DNA from: Savagea sp.
GTDB lineage: Bacteria > Bacillota > Bacilli > Bacillales_A > Planococcaceae
Length of the DNA: 31,762 bases
NCBI GenBank assembly: GCA_030146155.1
Contig: JASLCF010000158.1
Span: forward strand, 1 to 31,762
Direction: 5' to 3'
Positions 15,302 through 23,779 of this stretch are shown here, in pieces. The number at the start of each line of letters is the position of its first letter. The stretch's first letter is position 1. The notes under the pieces were generated by a model. The model was not told where the DNA came from and searched no databases. It saw nothing but the letters and a program-made list of their open reading frames with translations. Position numbers and translations under genes: made by a program.

Positions 15302-17944
15302 ATGACGGAAGAATTGAAAATGTCGACGAAATATGACCCGACAGCAGTAGAAAAGGGAAGATATGAATGGTGGCTAGAAGGAAAATATTTTGAGTCTGAT
15401 CCTAAAAGTGATAAAGAACCTTATGCGATTGTAATTCCTCCTCCAAACGTAACAGGAAAATTACATTTAGGTCATGCATGGGATACAACGTTACAAGATA
15501 TTCTAATTCGTATGAAACGCATGCAAGGCTATGATGCACTGTGGTTACCAGGAATGGATCATGCGGGTATTGCGACACAAGCTAGAGTAGAAGCACAATT
15601 ACGAGAGCAAGGAATCTCACGTTATGATTTAGGGCGTGAAAAATTCATCGAAAAAACATGGGAATGGAAAGAGGAGTATGCTGGCCATATTCGTGATCAG
15701 TGGGCAAAAATGGGCCTCGCTTTGGACTATTCCAAAGAGCGCTTTACGTTAGACGATGGATTATCCGAAGCGGTTCGTCATGTATTTGTAAAGATGTATG
15801 AAAAAGACTTAATTTACCGCGGAGAATATATTATTAACTGGGATCCACAAACCAAAACAGCTTTATCTGATATTGAAGTGATTCATAAAGATGTACAGGG
15901 TGCATTTTATCATATGCGTTACCCATTAACGGATGGATCAGGAACGATTGAAATTGCAACAACTCGTCCTGAAACAATGCTAGGTGACACTGCCGTTGCT
16001 GTTCATCCTGAAGATGAGCGATATGCTCATTTAATTGGTAAAACAGTCACTTTACCCATTGTAGGTAGAGAAATCCCTATTGTTGGCGATGACTATGTAG
16101 ATATGGAATTTGGTAGTGGTGCAGTTAAAATTACACCTGCTCATGACCCTAATGATTTTGAAATTGGTAATCGTCATGATTTACCAAGGGTATTGGTCAT
16201 GAATGAAGATGGCACTATGAATGAGAATGCATTAGCGTATGAAGGATTAGATCGTTTTGAATGCCGCAAGCAAATTGTGAAAGATTTACAAGAAATGAAT
16301 GTACTCTTTAAAATTGAGGAACATATGCATTCAGTAGGTCATTCTGAACGAAGTGGTGCAGTCGTTGAACCTTATTTATCGACTCAGTGGTTTGTCAGCA
16401 TGGAGCCACTCGCAAAAGAAGCGATTGCTTTACAACAATCTGAAAACAAGGTCAATTTTGTGCCTGAGCGCTTTGAAAAAACCTACTTAAACTGGATGGA
16501 AAACATTCATGATTGGGTAATTTCAAGACAATTATGGTGGGGACACCGTATTCCAGCATGGTACCATAATGAAACGGGAGAAATCTACGTGGGCATGGAA
16601 GCGCCAGAAGACGCAGAAAATTACACGCAAGATAACGACGTGTTAGATACATGGTTCTCGAGTGCACTTTGGCCGTTTTCAACAATGGATTGGCCTAATA
16701 CAGACAGTGATTTATTCAAACGTTACTATCCAAACGACACATTAGTAACGGGTTATGATATTATTTTCTTCTGGGTTTCTCGTATGATTTTCCAGGGACT
16801 TGAATTTACAGAGGAACGACCATTTAATGATGTCTTAATTCATGGTCTGGTACGTGCGGAAGACGGTAGAAAAATGAGTAAATCCTTAGGGAACGGTGTG
16901 GACCCGATGGATGTAATTGACCAATACGGAGCGGACGCACTTCGTTATTTCCTTGCAACAGGTTCTTCACCAGGACAGGATTTACGTTATTCAACTGAAA
17001 AGGTAGAATCCATTTGGAATTTTGCCAACAAGATTTGGAATGCTTCTCGTTTTGCACTCATGAATATGAATGGGTTGACTTATGAGGAGATCGATTTATC
17101 TGGAAAGAAATCAGTGGCTGATGAATGGATTTTGACACGTTTAAATGAAACCATCGATACGGTTACACAACTTTCAGAGCGATATGAGTTTGGAGAAGTT
17201 GGACGTGCACTCTATAACTTTATTTGGGACGACTTATGTGACTGGTATATTGAGATGGCAAAATTACCTTTATACGGCGAAGATGAAGAGGCAAAACATA
17301 CGACACGTTCCGTTTTGGCGTATGTATTTGATCAAACCATGCGTTTACTTCATCCGTTAATGCCATTTATTACAGAAGAAATTTGGCAAAACTTACCGCA
17401 TAAAGGTACATCCATTACTGTTGCACCTTGGCCAACAGTGAATCACGAGTTAGGTAATAAACAAAGAGCTGAAGATATGAAATTATTGACAGCGATCATT
17501 CATGCAGTTCGTAATATTCGTGCTGAAGTCAATACACCAATGAGCCAGTCGATTCCAATGTTTATTGATGCTAAAACGACAGAAGTAGAAGAAGCTTTAT
17601 TAGAAAATAAAGCTTATCTTGAAAAATTCTGTAACCCATCTCAATTAACAATCGGGGTAGGCGTTCAAGCAGAAGGAAAAGCAATGAGTGCGGTGGTTAC
17701 TGGAGCAGAGATTTTCTTACCACTCGAAGGCTTAATTAATATCGAAGAAGAATTAGCACGTTTAGCGAAAGAACAACAAAAATGGGAGTCGGAAGTGAAA
17801 CGGGTAGAAGGTAAGTTAGCAAATGAACGTTTCGTTTCAAAAGCGCCTGCTGCAGTGGTTGAGGAAGAGAAACAAAAGCAAGTCGATTACCAACAGAAAT
17901 TAGAAGCAGTTAAACGACAAATTGAAGAATTGAAAGAAATATAA
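15302..17944 (+). CDS. valS: Valyl-tRNA synthetase
   Basis: Class Ia synthetase that charges tRNA-Val. It has the HIGH-type motif in PPNVTGKLHLGHAW near residue 50, an inserted editing (CP1) domain with TTRPETMLGDTAVAVHP near 220 that hydrolyses Thr-tRNA-Val, and KMSKSLGNG near 525. An anticodon-binding helical domain follows, then a C-terminal coiled-coil arm (about residues 815-880). Its 880 residues are normal. Three tandem ATGs (15296, 15299, 15302) are in frame. The GGAG at 15290-15293 best serves 15302. Expression is controlled by the T-box leader. In B. subtilis folC follows directly, whereas here comC and two ATP-grasp genes intervene. Confidence 0.98.
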   Translation: MTEELKMSTKYDPTAVEKGRYEWWLEGKYFESDPKSDKEPYAIVIPPPNVTGKLHLGHAWDTTLQDILIRMKRMQGYDALWLPGMDHAGIATQARVEAQLREQGISRYDLGREKFIEKTWEWKEEYAGHIRDQWAKMGLALDYSKERFTLDDGLSEAVRHVFVKMYEKDLIYRGEYIINWDPQTKTALSDIEVIHKDVQGAFYHMRYPLTDGSGTIEIATTRPETMLGDTAVAVHPEDERYAHLIGKTVTLPIVGREIPIVGDDYVDMEFGSGAVKITPAHDPNDFEIGNRHDLPRVLVMNEDGTMNENALAYEGLDRFECRKQIVKDLQEMNVLFKIEEHMHSVGHSERSGAVVEPYLSTQWFVSMEPLAKEAIALQQSENKVNFVPERFEKTYLNWMENIHDWVISRQLWWGHRIPAWYHNETGEIYVGMEAPEDAENYTQDNDVLDTWFSSALWPFSTMDWPNTDSDLFKRYYPNDTLVTGYDIIFFWVSRMIFQGLEFTEERPFNDVLIHGLVRAEDGRKMSKSLGNGVDPMDVIDQYGADALRYFLATGSSPGQDLRYSTEKVESIWNFANKIWNASRFALMNMNGLTYEEIDLSGKKSVADEWILTRLNETIDTVTQLSERYEFGEVGRALYNFIWDDLCDWYIEMAKLPLYGEDEEAKHTTRSVLAYVFDQTMRLLHPLMPFITEEIWQNLPHKGTSITVAPWPTVNHELGNKQRAEDMKLLTAIIHAVRNIRAEVNTPMSQSIPMFIDAKTTEVEEALLENKAYLEKFCNPSQLTIGVGVQAEGKAMSAVVTGAEIFLPLEGLINIEEELARLAKEQQKWESEVKRVEGKLANERFVSKAPAAVVEEEKQKQVDYQQKLEAVKRQIEELKEI

Positions 17945-17950
17945 GTAGAG

Positions 17951-17996
17951 AGAGCATTTTCTATTCATTGTTGAATGGAAAATGCTCTTTATTTTT
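17951..17996 (+). terminator. Terminator of valS
   Basis: AGAGCATTTTC pairs with GAAAATGCTCT around an inner ATTC/GAAT stem, followed by TTATTTTT. Confidence 0.88.
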
Positions 17997-18098
17997 CTAA
18001 TATGAAATGAAAATGAGCCTCAAATTATTGTTTTAGTTAAGTTAAAGATAGAGACTTCTCTTTAGGCTATGCTTATCTAAACAATGGAGGTGACCTAT

Positions 18099-18830
18099 TT
18101 GTACATCATACTGTTTCTAGTTGGTAGTATTTTTGGTTCTTTTTTCAATGTCGTTGGATTAAGGGTACCCGTTCGTCAATCTATTATTTACCCTCGATCA
18201 ACTTGTCCGAAATGTAAGCACACTTTAAGCCCAGTTGAGTTAATTCCCATCTTTTCCTATATTGTCCAGAGAGGGAAGTGTACACAATGTCTGCAACCCA
18301 TATCTGCTCTATACCCTATGATTGAAGGCCTTGTTGGACTTCTTTTTGTTTGGACATACTTTCACTTTGGTTTTCAAGGTGAACTATTCATTGCTCTTTT
18401 ATTTCTCTCGCTACTTACAATGATAACCGTTACGGATCTCACGTATCAGATTATTCCTAATCGCATTATTTTTCCATTCCTTCTTATGCTCATTATTCTA
18501 CGAATCATTCATCCTTTACAACCGATGTGGGATTCTTTTTTTGCAGCTGCTTTTATGTTTACCATGTTGACGCTCATCGCCACTTTTTCGAAGGGTGGAA
18601 TTGGTGGAGGCGACATTAAACTTTATTTACCGATTGGAATTGTCCTTGGTTTAGAGAATGCCATACTCTCTCTGTTTTTAGCAGCTTTGATTGGGCTGGT
18701 AAGTGGTTATGTTTATATTTATTATCATAAAAAAGCAATCAGTACCCCGATTCCATTTGGCCCTTCTATAGCGATAGGATCTTGGATAGCCTACCTTTAC
18801 GGTTCACTATTCAATCGTATTTTCTATTGA
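18099..18830 (+). CDS. comC: Type IV prepilin peptidase ComC
   Basis: Membrane aspartic protease of the PilD/GspO family. It cleaves and N-methylates type IV pilin-like leaders, in Bacilli the ComG competence pseudopilins. The N-terminal cytoplasmic zinc motif is CPKC and CTQC (about residues 36-70). The two catalytic aspartates are in VTDLTYQIIPN near 117 and GGGDIKL near 176. There are six to eight membrane segments and 243 residues. The frame can extend to ATG 18084, but that codon only precedes a perfect GGAGGTGA (18086-18093). TTG at 18099, 5-6 bases after it, is therefore the likely start and gives the family's usual short N terminus. Substrate pilin genes are outside the window. Confidence 0.92.
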   Translation: MYIILFLVGSIFGSFFNVVGLRVPVRQSIIYPRSTCPKCKHTLSPVELIPIFSYIVQRGKCTQCLQPISALYPMIEGLVGLLFVWTYFHFGFQGELFIALLFLSLLTMITVTDLTYQIIPNRIIFPFLLMLIILRIIHPLQPMWDSFFAAAFMFTMLTLIATFSKGGIGGGDIKLYLPIGIVLGLENAILSLFLAALIGLVSGYVYIYYHKKAISTPIPFGPSIAIGSWIAYLYGSLFNRIFY

Positions 18831-18870
18831 AAAAGAGCGATTCTCAACGAAGGAGAATCGCTCTTTTTTT
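18830..18870. terminator. Bidirectional terminator between comC and the ATP-grasp genes
   Basis: AAAAAGAGCGATTCTC pairs with GAGAATCGCTCTTTTT around a seven-base loop, with A and T runs on both sides. It serves the convergent genes. Confidence 0.92.
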
Positions 18871-19660
18871 ATGCTTTGAGTTGTTGTGCGATGTAGTCAA
18901 TGAAACGTTCTCCACTATTAATGGCGGTAGTCGCATATAAGCTACGTGCACCTACAGGGTCCTCAATTTCATTTAATATCCAGTTACCTTCAGGATCTTG
19001 TAAAAAATCAATCCCAATGTAATCACTTTTTAATGTTTTTAGAAGAATTTCAACATATTCTTCTAAAACTGGGGGTACTTCGAAAGGTTGAACTAGCCCC
19101 CCAAGTGTATAATTGGATTTAAACCCTGTTGTCGCTTGTCGTTCAACTGCTCCTAGAATCGTATCACCTAGTACCCAAATACGAACATCTCTTGCCCCCG
19201 TTTCAATATAGGGTTGAATGATTGTTGTGTGAAGGGTTAATTGTTCGAGAGCTTCTCTTTCATCCCGCTTATCTTTGCATAGATAAATATCTTTTCCTCC
19301 ATGCCCATGTCTAGATTTAATAATTTTCGGGAAGTTAAATTCTTCTTTATCTAAAGAGGAAGGAATAGTTGGTATTTGAAGTTGTTGAGCCAATTGATGC
19401 GTCAGCCATTTATCATTAGCCACATGATTCACAGCAGTTGAGTTAAAAGATCGTATGCCAGCTTCTTCAATTTTATTCCGAACAGCTTCATCGCGTGCCC
19501 GGTTGATACAAAAATGAATATCAGACGTTAGAGTTAGAGAGTCACTTGTTGTTAATTCTAAGTCTAATTGATGTTTCAAAGCAGATTGTATTAATAGATG
19601 GATAAATGATTCATTGGATTCAATATCTTCTCGTTTATAAATGAGCAAACCTTTTTTCAT
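18869..19660 (-). CDS. RimK-like ATP-grasp protein, second gene of a pair
   Basis: A 263-residue member of the ATP-grasp ligase superfamily, probably forming an amide bond between an acyl phosphate and an amine. Visible features are the nucleotide-binding lysine and glycine-rich loop in IIKSRHGHGGKDIYL near residue 112, the RimK-type DVRIWVLGD near 157, and the metal-binding end GIDFL then NEIEDPVGARSLY near 222-240. The N-terminal part is short and variable. Its start overlaps the stop of the upstream ATP-grasp gene in an ATGA, so the two are coupled. The final NEIE-DPVGA differs from the usual EVNxSPG of RimK, hinting at an altered acceptor site. No peptide or carrier-protein substrate is encoded next to it. 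The ligase substrate is unknown. Confidence 0.8.
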   Translation of the reverse strand: MKKGLLIYKREDIESNESFIHLLIQSALKHQLDLELTTSDSLTLTSDIHFCINRARDEAVRNKIEEAGIRSFNSTAVNHVANDKWLTHQLAQQLQIPTIPSSLDKEEFNFPKIIKSRHGHGGKDIYLCKDKRDEREALEQLTLHTTIIQPYIETGARDVRIWVLGDTILGAVERQATTGFKSNYTLGGLVQPFEVPPVLEEYVEILLKTLKSDYIGIDFLQDPEGNWILNEIEDPVGARSLYATTAINSGERFIDYIAQQLKA

Positions 19661-20526
19661 GGTTTAATCTCCTTTACAATAAAGTCAATCATTGCCTCAG
19701 CTACATTAATTCCTGTGATGTTAAAAATATTGCGGATATGTGCAGCGGCGTTCACTTCACACACGAGCGGTTCTTCATCTGGTCCAAATAATAAATCGAC
19801 ACCCGCAAAAGTGGCATCAACAGCCTGAGCCGCAAGCAATGCAACTTCTTTCTGTTTGTCTGTAAGCACAACTGTTGAAGCAACGCCGCCATTAGTAATG
19901 TTTGCACGAAAGTCAGTTTCAGAATGACGGTACATGGCTGCTACAATTTCGCCCCCAATAATATTCACTCGGATATCTCGTCCATAACTAGAAGAGATAA
20001 ACTCTTGAAAGACAAAATCAACGCCTCGTAACGCATCAACTCGTTCATAAAACTCTCTTTCATTGTGAATTAAATAAACTTTCATGCCAAAAGAGCCCCG
20101 ACCTTCTTTGATAATGAGTGGGAATCCAAGTTGTTGTATGACTTGTTCAAAGTAGCCTGATTCTCTAATGGAAAATGAAGGATAGACTTTTGGTGCAATA
20201 ATTGTTTGAGGCATTGGAATATTTGCAGAAGCAAGACTTAAATATTGATTTGCTTTGTTATCACATCGTTCAATCACTTCAGGGTCATTGAAAACAGGAA
20301 TCCCTTGGGAAACTAAAAAACGACCTAATAATATATCTTTGTCTAAAAAGATAACAAAGTCTGGCTTGTCCTGCATTACTAAAGTAAGATCCATCATTAT
20401 TTCATAATTTTTTTTAATCTGGCTATGAATGCCTTTTTTTGTTGCTGCTTCTTGTACTAACTCTGCTTGATCTCTGAATTTTTCACTCGTTAAACTTCCA
20501 TTATAGATAATCCAACAGCTTATCAT
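19657..20526 (-). CDS. RimK-like ATP-grasp ligase, first gene of a pair
   Basis: A 289-residue ATP-grasp protein close to the RimK / LysX pattern. The pre-domain (1-90) contains FNDPEVIERCDNKANQYLSL, like the RimK RARDK region. The ATP site has PLIIKEGRGSFGMKVYL near 137, FQEFISSSYGRDIRVNIIGG near 174 and the RANITNGG motif near 208. The metal-binding acidic residues are in AGVDLL near 243 and CEVNAAAHIRN near 257. RimK relatives add glutamate or other amino acids to proteins or small molecules. The target here is unknown. Start ATG 20526 follows GGAG. Promoter elements TTGTAT and TATAAT on this strand overlap those of folC. It belongs to a two-gene convergent unit lying between comC and folC. 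Confidence 0.82.
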   Translation of the reverse strand: MISCWIIYNGSLTSEKFRDQAELVQEAATKKGIHSQIKKNYEIMMDLTLVMQDKPDFVIFLDKDILLGRFLVSQGIPVFNDPEVIERCDNKANQYLSLASANIPMPQTIIAPKVYPSFSIRESGYFEQVIQQLGFPLIIKEGRGSFGMKVYLIHNEREFYERVDALRGVDFVFQEFISSSYGRDIRVNIIGGEIVAAMYRHSETDFRANITNGGVASTVVLTDKQKEVALLAAQAVDATFAGVDLLFGPDEEPLVCEVNAAAHIRNIFNITGINVAEAMIDFIVKEIKP

Positions 20527-20545
20527 TTACATTCTCCGTTCATGG

Positions 20546-20585
20546 TATACTCTATGCATTATATTTTATTAGGGGGAAGAATACA
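20546..20585. promoter_or_regulatory. Overlapping divergent promoters, ATP-grasp pair and folC
   Basis: Plus strand: extended -10 TGGTATACT (TATACT at 20546-20551) for folC. Minus strand: -35 TTGTAT (complement of 20580-20585) and -10 TATAAT (complement of 20558-20563) with 17-base spacing for the ATP-grasp genes. Only 59 bases separate the start codons, so the two transcription units probably compete. Confidence 0.5.
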
Positions 20586-21767
20586 ATGATTCCTAAGTTA
20601 AATGAATGGAAAGAGGAGTACGGTATTCAAAGTCGAGAGGTAATCGATTTAGGGATAGATAGGGTAAAAAAAGTATTGCAAGCATTAGGCAATCCAGAAC
20701 AACAACTGGCGATTATTCATGTCGGAGGAACTAATGGAAAAGGCTCAACGATTGCTTTTATGCAAGCTTTATTGAATGAACAAGGTCGAACAACAGGGAT
20801 TTTTACCTCACCTGCTGTTCAAGATGTATTTGATCAAATTCGAAGAGACGGTGTGTTATTAACAGCGGCTGAAATGGATCAACGTTTTCAACAACTTGCA
20901 GGAATTGATGGTATAGAGGAATTAACTGATTTTGAATTATTAACTGTAATTGCTTTCCTTCAATTCGTAGAGTGGCAAGTAGATGTTGTTTTATTGGAAG
21001 TAGGTTTAGGTGGCAAGGATGATAGTACGAATGTCGTGTCACCGAAAGTTTCAGTCATTACATCTGTCAGTTTAGATCATACCGCTGTTTTAGGAGCAAC
21101 TGTGGAGGAAATAGCCACTGTAAAAGGTGGCATTATTAAACCATTGACGCCTGTTGTCGTTGGGGAAGAGAATAAAGCTGTTCAATCAGTATTGAAAGAA
21201 ATTGCAAAAGAATGCCAGTCGCCTATTTACTGTTTATCAGAATCCTTTCAAAAATTAGATGATCAACTGTTTGTGACGGGTTTATTAGTAGGGCCTCACC
21301 AGCTAACAAACGCTACTGTTGCAGTTCAAGCGGTTGAATTATTGACAGGACCGATTCATGAAGAGTTCATTCAACGAGCATTAACAGTCGCTTATTTACC
21401 GAATCGATTTGAACAAATCAAACAAAATATATGGGTAGATGGTGCACATAACCCAGCTGCTGCAAGAGCATTGGTCGATACGATTCAAGATAAATGGGGC
21501 AAAGATGCCAAAGTCGATTTTTATATTGGTATTTTAAAACGTAAAGATGTCCAATCGGTACTTGATGAACTGAGAGAAGTTGCAGCATCTATAACTTTTG
21601 TTGCGTTTGATCACCCAGAAGCTTTGACAATAGAGGATGCGAGAGCCAATGGATGGACAGAACCCTTTCTTCCTATAGACCAAATTTTTAAATGTGCTAA
21701 CTCTACCACTCGTCCGACTATTATTACGGGGTCATTGTATTTATTACAAGCCCTTAGTCAAGCGTAA
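20586..21767 (+). CDS. folC: Folylpolyglutamate synthase / dihydrofolate synthase
   Basis: Mur-ligase-family enzyme that adds glutamate to dihydropteroate and folates. The P-loop is GGTNGKGST near residue 47. The folate-binding omega-loop region has LLEVGLGGKDDSTN near 136 (the common form is GGRLDATN). The ITSVSLDHTAVLG and KGGIIKP motifs follow near 158-186, and the C-terminal domain has WVDGAHNPAAA near 280. At 393 residues it is shorter than the usual 420-430, mainly in the C-terminal domain, but key motifs are intact. AGGGGGA precedes the ATG. It is normally directly after valS. Here it is displaced by comC and the ATP-grasp pair. Confidence 0.94.
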   Translation: MIPKLNEWKEEYGIQSREVIDLGIDRVKKVLQALGNPEQQLAIIHVGGTNGKGSTIAFMQALLNEQGRTTGIFTSPAVQDVFDQIRRDGVLLTAAEMDQRFQQLAGIDGIEELTDFELLTVIAFLQFVEWQVDVVLLEVGLGGKDDSTNVVSPKVSVITSVSLDHTAVLGATVEEIATVKGGIIKPLTPVVVGEENKAVQSVLKEIAKECQSPIYCLSESFQKLDDQLFVTGLLVGPHQLTNATVAVQAVELLTGPIHEEFIQRALTVAYLPNRFEQIKQNIWVDGAHNPAAARALVDTIQDKWGKDAKVDFYIGILKRKDVQSVLDELREVAASITFVAFDHPEALTIEDARANGWTEPFLPIDQIFKCANSTTRPTIITGSLYLLQALSQA

Positions 21768-21843
21768 AAAGTTGGAATAGGTCTCGTTTTTAAATTATGC
21801 AGCTGTTTTACAGCCCACTTTTGGCATTTTATCCATAAAAAAC

Positions 21844-21888
21844 ATCCCTCCTTTTATTCACTTTAAACTGAAGAGAAGGAGGGATTTT
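21844..21888 (+). promoter_or_regulatory. Hairpin that buries the radC ribosome-binding site
   Basis: ATCCCTCCTT (21844-21853) pairs perfectly with AAGGAGGGAT (21876-21885) around a 22-base loop, followed by TTTT. The 3' arm is the Shine-Dalgarno of radC, with its ATG only 4 bases after the stem. It could act as the folC terminator, as a translational block on radC, or as both. Confidence 0.65.
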
Positions 21889-21889
21889 A

Positions 21890-22579
21890 ATGACACAACC
21901 TATTTATTGCATGGAGAATATTCAACCGAGTGAAAGACCGAGAGAACGTTTAATGAAATATGGACCTAAAAGTTTATCTAATCAAGAGTTAATGGCTATT
22001 TTATTTCGTACAGGAACGAAAGAACGCTCTGTACTTGAATTATCCAACTATTTTTTAAATAAATTTTCACAAATGCAAGAGTTAGAGCATGTCACATTAG
22101 AAGAATTGATGGAAATAAAAGGAGTTGGGAAAGTTAAAGGGATTCATTTGTTGGCATCTATTGAACTGGGGAGACGCGTTTTAAGTCGAAGAACAGAAGA
22201 TTTATATGCTGTAAAAAGTCCTTCTGATGCTGCTGCTTATTTAATGACCGAGATGTCTGGTTTAAAGCAAGAACATTTTAAAGCGCTATATTTAAATGTG
22301 AAAAATGAAGTCATTCATGAGCAAACTATTTTTATTGGCGGATTAAATTCTTCAATTGTGCATCCACGGGAGTTATTTAGAGAAGCAGTGAAGCGAAGTG
22401 CAGCGTCTGTTTTGGTTGCTCATAATCATCCGAGTGGCAATGTTGAGCCGAGTCCTGAAGATATTAAAGTAACGAAAAGACTTGTCGAAGCGGGTGCCAT
22501 CATAGGGATTGATTGTGTGGATCATATCATTATCGCCAATCATAGGTATATTAGTTTAAAAGAAAAAGGATATATGTAA
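21890..22579 (+). CDS. radC: RadC / YsxA family JAMM protein
   Basis: A 229-residue protein of the RadC family (called DNA repair protein, true role uncertain). It has an N-terminal helix-hairpin-helix (about 50-85, EIKGVGKVKGIHLL) and a C-terminal JAMM metalloprotease-like domain. The metal motif HNHPSGNVEPSPED near residue 178 fits HxHx7Sx2D. It is placed before mreB exactly as in B. subtilis and Listeria, although maf, which normally precedes it, is missing. Its perfect AAGGAGGG ribosome-binding site is locked in a 10-base-pair stem, so translation may be regulated. Confidence 0.95.
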   Translation: MTQPIYCMENIQPSERPRERLMKYGPKSLSNQELMAILFRTGTKERSVLELSNYFLNKFSQMQELEHVTLEELMEIKGVGKVKGIHLLASIELGRRVLSRRTEDLYAVKSPSDAAAYLMTEMSGLKQEHFKALYLNVKNEVIHEQTIFIGGLNSSIVHPRELFREAVKRSAASVLVAHNHPSGNVEPSPEDIKVTKRLVEAGAIIGIDCVDHIIIANHRYISLKEKGYM

Positions 22580-22657
22580 ATTCAGGCAACTTCTTATCCT
22601 ATAAATCGTTCTATTCTTATAATAGCAAGAAAAAAGAGTGTAAAGTTAGTGTGACAC

Positions 22658-22686
22658 TGTAAATTTATTGCTGTTTCCTATATAAT
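22658..22686 (+). promoter_or_regulatory. Candidate promoter of the mre-min operon
   Basis: TGTAAA (22658-22663, weak -35), 17 bases, TATAAT (22681-22686). The small palindrome AGTGTGACACT (22648-22658) abuts the -35, and TGTAAA also occurs at 22639. It could be an operator, but this is weak. Confidence 0.45.
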
Positions 22687-22741
22687 GATGAAGTAGTGAA
22701 AGAAGAAGAGTAGAAACTCGTATATGAAAGGAAGAACTCAT

Positions 22742-23758
22742 TTGTTTGGATTAGGATCAAAAGATGTCGGGATTGACCTCGGCACAGCGAATACACTTGT
22801 TTTTGTTAAAGGAAAAGGCATTGTTTTACGTGAACCTTCAGTGGTTGCGAAAAATATTAATACAAATGAAATTGTTGCTGTCGGTAGTGCAGCAAGAAAT
22901 ATGATTGGACGTACACCAGGTTCGATTGTAGCAACTCGACCAATGAAAGACGGCGTAATTGCAGATTTTGAAATTACGAAAGCGATGTTACAACATTATA
23001 TGACTGAAGCAGGGAAAGCAGCTGGCGGTGGATTTAAAAAGCCAAATGTCATGGTATGTGTACCTTTCGGAATCACATCAGTTGAACAACGTGCAGTAAT
23101 TGATGCAGCACGTCAAGCTGGAGCGAAAGATGCTTTTACAATTGAAGAGCCATTTGCTGCTGCAATTGGTGCAGACTTACCTGTATGGGAACCAACGGGA
23201 AGTATGGTTGTGGACATCGGTGGTGGAACAACAGAAGTAGCAGTGATTTCACTTGGAGGAATTGTAACAAGTGAATCGATTCGAGTAGGTGGAGACATCA
23301 TGGATCAAGCGATTATTGCTTACATTCGAAAAGAATACAATTTAACAATCGGTGAACGAACTGCCGAAGCAATTAAAATTGAAGTAGGTTCTGCAAGACC
23401 ATTAGAGGTCGAAGAGACTATGGACATTCGCGGACGTGATTTATTAACAGGTTTACCAAAGACACTAGAAATTAATGCTTCAGAAATTTCAAGTGCACTT
23501 ACTGAAGCGGTACATCGTATTATTGATGGTGTGAAGAAAACGCTAGAATTAACACCACCTGAGCTTTCTAGTGACGTTATGGAGCGTGGTATTGTCCTTA
23601 CAGGCGGCGGAGCACTATTACGTAATTTAGATCGTGTGATTTCAGATGAAACGAATATGCCTGTCTTTATTGCAGAACAACCATTGGATTGTGTAGCAAT
23701 TGGAACAGGAAAATCTTTAGATAATTTTGATTTAATAAAAAAAATGCAAGTACGCTAA
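22742..23758 (+). CDS. mreB: Rod shape-determining actin homologue MreB
   Basis: Bacterial actin that forms short membrane-bound filaments directing sidewall peptidoglycan synthesis. Phosphate 1 motif is GIDLGTANTLVF near residue 9, phosphate 2 VVDIGGGTTEVAV near 158, and the adenosine motif LTGGGALL near 286. The frame runs back to ATG 22724, but TTG at 22742 is the likely start. It follows AAAGGAAG (22727-22734) by 7 bases and gives MFGLGSKDVGIDLG, matching the family's MFGIGARDLGIDLG. Length is then 338 residues. It heads an apparent mreB-mreC-mreD-minC-minD operon. Confidence 0.97.
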   Translation: MFGLGSKDVGIDLGTANTLVFVKGKGIVLREPSVVAKNINTNEIVAVGSAARNMIGRTPGSIVATRPMKDGVIADFEITKAMLQHYMTEAGKAAGGGFKKPNVMVCVPFGITSVEQRAVIDAARQAGAKDAFTIEEPFAAAIGADLPVWEPTGSMVVDIGGGTTEVAVISLGGIVTSESIRVGGDIMDQAIIAYIRKEYNLTIGERTAEAIKIEVGSARPLEVEETMDIRGRDLLTGLPKTLEINASEISSALTEAVHRIIDGVKKTLELTPPELSSDVMERGIVLTGGGALLRNLDRVISDETNMPVFIAEQPLDCVAIGTGKSLDNFDLIKKMQVR

Positions 23759-23779
23759 ATGTGAGAGGAGACGACTGTG

